Origin: Desulfuromusa sp.
GTDB lineage: Bacteria; Desulfobacterota; Desulfuromonadia; Desulfuromonadales; Geopsychrobacteraceae
Length of the DNA stretch: 12,113 bases
Assembly (NCBI GenBank): GCA_030590745.1
Contig: JAUVCS010000010.1
Location: 1 to 12,113, forward strand
Reading direction: 5' to 3'
This document shows positions 1-5,550 of the stretch, one piece after another (within the stretch, counting starts at the first letter, position 1; the number at the start of each line of letters is the position of its first letter). Below the pieces are notes generated by a model that saw only the letters and a list, made by a program, of their open reading frames with translations, had not been told where the DNA came from and did no database searches. The position numbers and the translations under genes were made by a program.

Positions 1-574
1 CGACCAGAAAAGCGACGGTGTTATCAGTAATAGCAGACTCCAGAGCTGCCACATCACCAAAAGGGATACACCTGAACCCCGGGGTGAAAGGACCAAAACC
101 GGCACGAGCGTTTTCGTCAGTACTAAAACTGACACAACTGATGGTTCGGCCGTGGAAGTTATTATCACAGACGATGATTTCTGCCTTATCCTGCGGGACC
201 CCTTTGACCGTGTAGCCCCATTTTCGAACTGTTTTAATCGCGGTCTCCACCGCTTCAGCTCCACTGTTCATCGGCAGAACCTTATGCGAGTGGGTCAAAT
301 CGCAGAGATCTTTATAGAAGGGGCCAAGCTGGTCGTTACGAAAAGCGCGGGAGGTCAAGGTCAACTTCTCCGCCTGAGCAATCATCGCTTGCATAATTTT
401 GGGGTGGCAATGGCCCTGATTCACCGCCGAATAAGCAGCCAGACAATCGAGGTACTTGTTGCCATCGACATCCCAAACCCAGACACCCTTGCCCCGGGAC
501 AAAACAACATCCAGGGGCTTATAGTTGTGGGCACCAAATTGGTCTTCCAATCCAATATACTCACGTTGTTCCAT
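1..574 (-). CDS. rocD: Ornithine aminotransferase (ornithine--oxo-acid transaminase), N-terminal half, cut by window edge
   Basis: PLP-dependent class III aminotransferase that moves the delta-amino group of ornithine to 2-oxoglutarate, giving glutamate semialdehyde in arginine/proline metabolism; cytosolic. The reading frame is open from the start to base 1, so about 191 residues of the usual ~400 are visible and the PLP-binding lysine lies outside. Numbered from the first Met at 577, it shows the family signature FGAHNYKPL (14-22), GVWVWDVDG (31-39), [12 protein letters not shown] (48-59), the phosphate-cup motif NSGAEA (104-109) and NFHGRT (140-145). The GAHNY and SAVNQGH blocks fit ornithine rather than acetylornithine aminotransferase. 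Two tandem ATGs exist (577 and 574). AGGAG at 582-586 is 7 nt from the second and only 4 nt from the first, so 574 is preferred. It appears to be a separate transcription unit from the upstream signalling operon, from which an inverted-repeat element separates it. Confidence 0.88.
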   Translation of the reverse strand, partial: MEQREYIGLEDQFGAHNYKPLDVVLSRGKGVWVWDVDGNKYLDCLAAYSAVNQGHCHPKIMQAMIAQAEKLTLTSRAFRNDQLGPFYKDLCDLTHSHKVLPMNSGAEAVETAIKTVRKWGYTVKGVPQDKAEIIVCDNNFHGRTISCVSFSTDENARAGFGPFTPGFRCIPFGDVAALESAITDNTVAFLV

Positions 575-670
575 CATATGGCTCCTATCTTTATCAATAT
601 AATCGTGGGAATTTGACCTTCAGAGATACGTCATAGCACAAGGAGGGGTTGTTCGTCTTTTATTTTTCCC

Positions 671-833
671 AGCAGCCTGTCGGACTATCCGGGCTGAAGC
701 GAAAATTCGGTCGTTTGTGATCAGATTTTGGTTCGTTTGAGAGTAATAGCCATAGCTATTGGTCGAAAAGGAGCTAGAATCTGAGCCATACAGACGAATT
801 TGCAGCCAGTTCATGATAGTCCGATAGGCTGCT
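671..833. repeat. 163-bp element bounded by 19-bp inverted repeats (MITE- or REP-like)
   Basis: The left arm AGCAGCCTGTCGGACTATC (671-689) and the right arm GATAGTCCGATAGGCTGCT (815-833) are reverse complements at 18 of 19 positions. The single difference would be a G-U pair in plus-strand RNA and a C-A mismatch in minus-strand RNA. The 125-bp interior has a smaller perfect dyad, AATAGC-CATA-GCTATT (745-760). It also holds two related blocks near its ends, AAATTCGGTCG (703-713) and CAGACGAATTT (791-801), that partly pair. The element starts 12 bp beyond the stop codon of the response regulator gene and fills most of the gap to rocD. No target-site duplication is obvious and no transposase is encoded. 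It could be a non-autonomous mobile element, a decayed IS end pair, or a large transcription-end structure. The inverted repeat is seen directly; the class is inferred. Confidence 0.6.
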
Positions 834-845
834 AGACAACCTGAT

Positions 846-3017
846 TTAGTGTGGCAACCTGAAATGTGGACCTTCACTGGGTCGATTCTTCAGCAAGTTC
901 AATGCCTCTTGAGCTGAGATGGCTTTGCTGTAAAGATAACCCTGAACTTCATCGCATCCCAGGTTGCGTAAATAATCAAGCTGATGGAGATTTTCAACTC
1001 CAGATCCGACAACATTCAACTTTAAACCTTTTGCCATCATTGCAATACCATCAGCAATACAATTCTGATTTTTCCCCTCCTCAATTTCACGAACAAAGGA
1101 CCGATCAATCTTCAAAGTATCAACCGGAAAATTTTGCAAATAGCTGAGAGACGAATAACTTCGGCCAAAACTATCAATGGTCACAGACACCCCATAATCA
1201 CGCAGTATACGGAGTTTTTTCGCCACATCTTGCTCGCTGTTATTCAACCCATATTCACTGATTTCAATCTCAAAAAGGTCAGCCTGAAGCTTAAACTCCT
1301 GCAATGTCTTGATAAATTTCTCAACAAAATCAATCTGCCTAACCTGCGCCAGGGAGATATTCAGTGAAACTTTGACCGCTGGCAGACCCTGTTTTTGCCA
1401 GCGCACAACTTCCTCACAAACCCGCCGTAAAATCCAGTCACCGATCGGGATCATCAGTTTTGATGCCTCTGCCGCCGCAATAAAATCCTCAGGGTAAAGA
1501 AGTCCCCGCTCCGGATGCTGCCAGCGTAACAGCGCTTCCATCCCAACGATCATATGATTGGAAGGATTGACTTTTGGCTGAAAAAACACCTGAAACTGTC
1601 CCTTTTCCAACGCAGAGGGGAGATCCTTCTCAACCGGCAGGAAATTAGAATGGTCGCCCATGGTATCGGAGTAGAAACAATAACCATCTTTGCCGTTTTC
1701 TTTAACATGGTACATGGCAATATCAGCATTATGCAGCAGAGCCTCTCCAGCCTTCCCTGCCTCCGGATAAATTGCAACACCCAAGCTCAGACTTAAGTAA
1801 AGTTCATGATTATTGATACTGAATGGTTGTCGTACTGCTTTAAGGATTTTTTCTGCAACTGCAGCAACACTCTCCTTACTGGAAATATCTGGCAGCAGCA
1901 AACAAAATTCATCACCCCCAAAGCGGGCTAGAGTATCTTCAGCTCGAAGACAATCAAGAATCCGCCCGGAAACCTGCTGCAGAACCAGATCCCCCATCAC
2001 ATGCCCAAGGGTATCATTAATCAGTTTAAAACGATCCAGATCCATAAACAGCATCGCAATTTTTTTCCCGTTCCGACCAGCATGGGCAAGAGCTTGGTTC
2101 ATTCTGTCATCAAACAAAATACGATTAGGGAGTTGGGTCAACAAGTCATGGTAGGCCTGATAGCTGATATGTGCCTCAGAAGATTTACGTACCGAAATAT
2201 CTCTGGCGCTGCCCAGAGTCCCGATAAATTCTTTATCCTGATATATTCCAATAGCGTTCAGTTCAACAATTAATTCAGAGTTATCGAGACCCTCAACCCG
2301 ATCATTCGACTGATTGACCAATAACCTGATTTCAATACTACGGGGTGCCCGATCTCCAGTGCGCTGTTCACTAAAAAAATTATGTATTTCAGCAGCGTTA
2401 TGGGGATGGATAGTAGAGGAGAAATGGCGCCCAAGTAATTCATTTTTCTTGTAACCGAGAAGCTCCTCTACCATGTCGTTAACATAGGTAAAGATTCCTT
2501 GGTTATCGAGCATGTAAATAAAATCAGGGGAATTATTGACAATAAACCGATGTAGCTGTTCCGATTCCCCCAAAGAGGATTTCGTCCGTAGTAACTCTAT
2601 TTTCTGGCGGTAATGTTCAATCCCCCGACTGACCGTCGCCAGCAGTTCCTCAGAATTGTACGGCTTCCGGATGAAATCGTAAGCGCCAAGTCGCATAGCA
2701 TCTTTTATGGAGGTGAAAGATGAGTCACCGCTGACCACAATAGTTTCTAAATCAAGATCTTCTTTGCGAACAAACTCAAGAACCTCAAGACCATCAATCC
2801 CCGGCATCTGTAAATCCAGCAGCAGCAGTTGATAATGACCATCTTGCAGTTTTGTAATCGCCTCACGGCCCCCCTTTGCGAGGTCAACCCGGTGGCCATT
2901 AATTTGTAACAGTGCCTGTAAACTGTGCAATAAAGACAACTGATCATCAACTATCAGAATAGTTGATTGCTCGGTTTTCTCAGCAATGACAGTAGGTTCA
3001 AAACCTTTATTCGGCAC
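846..3017 (-). CDS. Response regulator with REC-PAS-GGDEF-EAL domains; diguanylate cyclase with a degenerate EAL domain
   Basis: 723 residues, soluble, no membrane segments. The REC domain (about 18-140) has acidic pair D24/D25, phosphoacceptor D68, S96 and K118. The PAS domain spans about 155-278. The GGDEF domain (about 285-450) keeps metal ligand D326, substrate residues N334/D335, the intact GGDEF signature at 367-371 and an RxxD inhibitory site (R358-D361), so it should make c-di-GMP with product inhibition. The EAL domain (about 465-710) keeps E494 (EAL), N553, E585, D615, K636, D638 and Q692. It carries DSFGRS instead of DDFGTG (S616) and GSGVE instead of AEGVE (S672), losing a metal-binding Asp and the general-base Glu. 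Hydrolysis is therefore unlikely, and the domain may bind c-di-GMP or GTP as a regulator. The start is GTG at 3017 with AAGGAG 5 nt upstream. It follows the histidine kinase by 15 bp, so the two are probably co-transcribed and cognate. Confidence 0.93.
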   Translation of the reverse strand: MPNKGFEPTVIAEKTEQSTILIVDDQLSLLHSLQALLQINGHRVDLAKGGREAITKLQDGHYQLLLLDLQMPGIDGLEVLEFVRKEDLDLETIVVSGDSSFTSIKDAMRLGAYDFIRKPYNSEELLATVSRGIEHYRQKIELLRTKSSLGESEQLHRFIVNNSPDFIYMLDNQGIFTYVNDMVEELLGYKKNELLGRHFSSTIHPHNAAEIHNFFSEQRTGDRAPRSIEIRLLVNQSNDRVEGLDNSELIVELNAIGIYQDKEFIGTLGSARDISVRKSSEAHISYQAYHDLLTQLPNRILFDDRMNQALAHAGRNGKKIAMLFMDLDRFKLINDTLGHVMGDLVLQQVSGRILDCLRAEDTLARFGGDEFCLLLPDISSKESVAAVAEKILKAVRQPFSINNHELYLSLSLGVAIYPEAGKAGEALLHNADIAMYHVKENGKDGYCFYSDTMGDHSNFLPVEKDLPSALEKGQFQVFFQPKVNPSNHMIVGMEALLRWQHPERGLLYPEDFIAAAEASKLMIPIGDWILRRVCEEVVRWQKQGLPAVKVSLNISLAQVRQIDFVEKFIKTLQEFKLQADLFEIEISEYGLNNSEQDVAKKLRILRDYGVSVTIDSFGRSYSSLSYLQNFPVDTLKIDRSFVREIEEGKNQNCIADGIAMMAKGLKLNVVGSGVENLHQLDYLRNLGCDEVQGYLYSKAISAQEALNLLKNRPSEGPHFRLPH

Positions 3018-3022
3018 AAATA

Positions 3023-3028
3023 CTCCTT
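3023..3028 (-). promoter_or_regulatory. Ribosome binding site supporting the GTG start of the REC-GGDEF-EAL gene
   Basis: AAGGAG lies 5 nt before the GTG at 3017, inside the 15-bp gap after the kinase stop codon. It is the only good Shine-Dalgarno sequence near the N-terminus and supports the non-ATG start. Confidence 0.7.
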
Positions 3029-3032
3029 GAAA

Positions 3033-5102
3033 TCATCGAGCATCACCACAAGGAAGCTGCAAGTGAAAACTTGTTCCAGATTCTACTGAAGTATGGTAAC
3101 TGATCCAGCCACCAAGATCATCCACCATCCCCTTAACAATACTCAGTCCAACACCGGCATGCCCAGCTCCTTTGGGACTCGTAACCGGTTGAAATAGCTT
3201 TTCCTGCAGTTGTGGATCTATCCCGGAGCCATTATCCCTGATGATAATTTCAACGTGCTTTCCTCTGTCAGAAGAGTAACCGTCGCGCGTAACGATTTTC
3301 ACCATTCCACCTGCGTCGACAGCTTCTACTGCATTTTTAAGGAGATTGATCAGAATTTGCTTAACCAGAACAGGATTCGTTGCCATTTCAGCCAACGTGC
3401 TTTGCAGGTCAAACTGGGGAACAATTTGCCGCGGCTCAAACTCTACATCATTTAAAGAATCGACCGTATCCCGAACCAGTTGATTCAAATCAATACTATA
3501 TTCAGGGAACTCCGGGATTTCCTGTTTATTAAGATAATAGTTGAGAATATCATCAATTCGCTTTACTTCATTTTTAATCGACTCGGTTAACTGCCGGTTA
3601 GCGTTATCTGCCAGCAGTTGATTTAAAACTCCAGCATAATTACCAATAATTGTCAGCGGGTTATTGACCTCATGACTCACCCGGCGAAGCAAATTATTCC
3701 CATCATTAAAACGCTCCTGACTGGCTAACAACAGGTGCATCATCGCAGCACTGATCACCTGACCAAACATTTTGATCCGCAATGATTGTAAACGCTCTGA
3801 ATCCGCTGAAGAATCAATTCCAAGAGCCACAACTCCCAGTGGCCGCCCCTCAAAATTGAAAGGATGGCAGCTCATCCCACGGCTCTTGCAGAGTCGGAGC
3901 AGAAGATGATCGGTTACGGTCAATGGCTGTGTCGTCTGAAAGGAATCCGCTGGAGAACCACTCAGCAATACCGCCGGAATCAGACTCGATTTTGCCTCCA
4001 TAGGAATTTTTAGTTCACCGACCAATCTCGGTTGTCCCTCCACCTGAATTCCAGTGAGCTGGAGGTTTTTTTGATCAAGCAAAAAGAAAAACACCTCTGT
4101 TGCTGAGCTATTTTCCAGATAAAGGTTTCGCGCAATTTCCGCCAAAGCCTCCAAGTCTTTAGCAGCTCCCAAGCGGGCGCGAGCGGCCTCTTGATCTGCC
4201 AGGACAAAGGACAATTCAGTCAGACGATCCAAAGCCACAGTCATTTCCGCTTGCAGTTTTTCAGAATTATCTAAAAAGGAACCAAACCGGGGGTACAGAC
4301 CGCTGGCCCAATCGAACAAATAGTCGACTTCGCTTTTACTGAACCCGAACAAACGTTCTGCCAGTGCTTCCGTTTCAATGGTTAACTTCTGCGAGTCCTG
4401 ACAAAAATGCAGCGCCAACCGGGCAATTTTTAGTAGCGTTCCACTCTGTTCAACTTGAGTAATATCGGCATGTAAAAAACGTATCGCATCGGCCAGAAAA
4501 GAATCCAGCTGCCACGGTTCAATCAACATATCTGCAATCTGCAGGTGGTTGATCTTATAATTGGCCTCTTCCAGATGGCACTGGATTACACTGCTCCAGG
4601 GATTAACGTCCAAGTCAGCGTAATTGCTCTCCTCCTGGGAAAATAGAGCATGGATGCCGAGATTCAACAACAACCCACTGAGTTGTGCCTCCTCAACATA
4701 GGGGTAATTTACCGAGGGGGCAAGACAACGGGCAACCAAACTGGAAAGCTGAGATGAGAACCAAAGAGAATGCTGAAAAGATAATTCCTGAGGAGTAAAA
4801 TTGTGTCGCACAATCTGTCTGGACGCCTGCAGGGCAATACCAATTATCATTGGAATTCCCAGCTTCTGGATGGCTGAAGAGACTGGTTCAAGTGGATCCA
4901 GTGGTTTAGAACTGGTTTTACTGGCAGCAAGAATTATTTTTGCCGAAAGGGCGGCATCGCGAAGAATAATATCGGCTAACTGCCGGGTATCGTCCTCACC
5001 AAGGCAGGCTTCAATCAGATCAACCAGAACCTGTGGCATACAAAGCAAATCTGCAATATCCTGCCCCGAAATTATTTTTGTCGATACGCCCATAGTCCCC
5101 AT
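3033..5102 (-). CDS. HDOD-domain sensor histidine kinase (HDOD - GAF-like - HisKA - HATPase)
   Basis: 689 residues from the chosen ATG; soluble, no transmembrane segments or signal peptide. An HDOD domain fills about residues 15-220 (pattern LADIILRDAALSAKIILAAS, then AIQKLG). HDOD domains resemble HD hydrolases without catalytic HD residues, and here the usual GLLHD is GLLLN. A divergent GAF-like sensor region spans about 315-460. The HisKA H-box is SHEVNNPL with phosphoacceptor H477. The ATPase has N-box asparagines N586/N590, a G1 box DNGSGID (623-629), an F-box-like LFQPVTSPKG and a G2 box GVGLSIVKG (650-658); all look functional and resemble NtrB-type kinases. The frame extends to a GTG at 5129, right after an in-frame stop, but that has no Shine-Dalgarno. 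The ATG at 5102 has GAGG 6 nt upstream and is preferred; ATG 5093 is also possible. It is the first gene of an operon with the response regulator, its likely phosphorylation target. The input signal is unknown. Confidence 0.9.
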   Translation of the reverse strand: MGTMGVSTKIISGQDIADLLCMPQVLVDLIEACLGEDDTRQLADIILRDAALSAKIILAASKTSSKPLDPLEPVSSAIQKLGIPMIIGIALQASRQIVRHNFTPQELSFQHSLWFSSQLSSLVARCLAPSVNYPYVEEAQLSGLLLNLGIHALFSQEESNYADLDVNPWSSVIQCHLEEANYKINHLQIADMLIEPWQLDSFLADAIRFLHADITQVEQSGTLLKIARLALHFCQDSQKLTIETEALAERLFGFSKSEVDYLFDWASGLYPRFGSFLDNSEKLQAEMTVALDRLTELSFVLADQEAARARLGAAKDLEALAEIARNLYLENSSATEVFFFLLDQKNLQLTGIQVEGQPRLVGELKIPMEAKSSLIPAVLLSGSPADSFQTTQPLTVTDHLLLRLCKSRGMSCHPFNFEGRPLGVVALGIDSSADSERLQSLRIKMFGQVISAAMMHLLLASQERFNDGNNLLRRVSHEVNNPLTIIGNYAGVLNQLLADNANRQLTESIKNEVKRIDDILNYYLNKQEIPEFPEYSIDLNQLVRDTVDSLNDVEFEPRQIVPQFDLQSTLAEMATNPVLVKQILINLLKNAVEAVDAGGMVKIVTRDGYSSDRGKHVEIIIRDNGSGIDPQLQEKLFQPVTSPKGAGHAGVGLSIVKGMVDDLGGWISYHTSVESGTSFHLQLPCGDAR

Positions 5103-5173
5103 TACCCCCCTCAACCTCAACAGCTCCACTCAAAAAAACTGATTTCATTCTGATAGAGCCATCTTAACTTGCT

Positions 5174-5202
5174 ATTATTAGCTAAATCCATCATTTCATC
5201 AA
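5174..5202 (-). promoter_or_regulatory. Possible sigma-70 promoter of the HDOD kinase-response regulator operon
   Basis: On the minus strand TTGATG (5202-5197) is followed after 17 bp by AATAAT (5179-5174), matching the -35 and -10 consensus at 4/6 and 5/6 positions. It would give a leader of roughly 65 nt before the ATG at 5102. The -10 lies in a short dyad GCTA-TTAT-TAGC (5171-5182). AT-rich DNA yields such matches by chance, so this is only a candidate. Confidence 0.35.
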
Positions 5203-5482
5203 GCAGATTATCAACAAAACCCCATAATATTCAGTAAGTTAGATAGAATTAAATATTATTTCTACTAATAAATATCTCCTAAAAATAAACCCCATAAAAA
5301 ACAGTGCTTCTAATTCAATATTGTTAACAGTTGAATAATAAAAGGATTATTGTCGGGAAACACAGACAGAAAACAGCGAGGATTCAAAAAAATCAAACTA
5401 AAAAAAATCAAGGGTATTTTGGCTCACCACATAACTAACTAATTTTACTTGTTTTTATTTTAGTTCAAGGTTAATGATTTTT

Positions 5483-5498
5483 TTGACAAATATGTCAA
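5483..5498. promoter_or_regulatory. 16-bp perfect palindrome, candidate operator upstream of the AAA+ activator gene
   Basis: TTGACA-AATA-TGTCAA has perfect 6-bp arms and is centred at 5490.5. The TTGAC-N6-GTCAA layout has the 16-bp footprint and half-site spacing of CRP-type dimers, with a half-site reminiscent of the CRP/FNR superfamily. If the TAGAAT hexamer at 5520-5525 is the -10, transcription would begin near 5532 and the palindrome would sit at -41.5, the class II activator position. Alternatively its left half serves as a -35 box, with a poor -10 (TACCCT, 5506-5511) after 17 bp, and a bound protein would repress. The binding protein is not identifiable here. Confidence 0.45.
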
Positions 5499-5515
5499 TT
5501 TTTCATACCCTCAAC

Positions 5516-5533
5516 TGAGTAGAATAATACTCA
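5516..5533 (+). promoter_or_regulatory. Probable -10 box (TAGAAT) within an 18-bp dyad just upstream of the activator's ribosome binding site
   Basis: TAGAAT at 5520-5525 matches the -10 consensus at 5 of 6 bases and lacks a good -35, as expected for an activator-dependent promoter. It lies in a dyad TGAGTA-N6-TACTCA (5516-5521 and 5528-5533) that ends 4 nt before the AAGAGG ribosome binding site. The TGAG part could instead pair with CTCA at 5510-5513. The dyad is seen; its use as operator or promoter is inferred. Confidence 0.35.
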
Positions 5534-5550
5534 ACCTAAGAGGATTAAGG

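Larger units (their letters stand above)
5103..5550. other. AT-rich divergent intergenic region between the HDOD kinase and the AAA+ activator
   Basis: About 450 bp without a convincing gene; all frames are broken by frequent stops. It must hold the promoters of both divergent units. The kinase side has a plausible sigma-70 promoter (5174-5202, minus). The activator side has a TTGACA-containing palindrome (5483-5498), a TAGAAT hexamer (5520-5525), a second dyad (5516-5533) and a good ribosome binding site (AAGAGG, 5538-5543, 7 nt before the ATG). The middle, about 5205-5440, is poly-A/T-rich with an 11-bp direct repeat AAACCCCATAA (5217-5227 and 5287-5297) that may be chance. No sigma-54 -24/-12 element and no c-di-GMP riboswitch core were found by eye. 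Confidence 0.6.

Noticed and set aside
152..616. 154-codon plus-strand frame
   Set aside because: It is antisense to the clearly recognisable rocD coding sequence and has no family resemblance.
620..877. 85-codon minus-strand reading frame covering the intergenic repeat
   Set aside because: It overlaps the end of the response regulator gene, runs through the inverted-repeat element, has no ribosome binding site and resembles no known protein. It is probably a translation of the repeat.
5103..5129. GTG start at 5129 for the HDOD kinase
   Set aside because: There is no Shine-Dalgarno upstream (only a T-run), whereas ATG 5102 has GAGG at good spacing. It is not fully excluded.
5217..5297. 11-bp direct repeat AAACCCCATAA at 5217-5227 and 5287-5297
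   Set aside because: Two copies in very AT-rich DNA, with no extended similarity or other copies noticed; chance is likely.
5130..5550. Sigma-54 promoter or c-di-GMP (GEMM) riboswitch in the divergent intergenic region
   Set aside because: No GG-N10-GC -24/-12 pair in a suitable context and no recognisable GEMM core were found on either strand.
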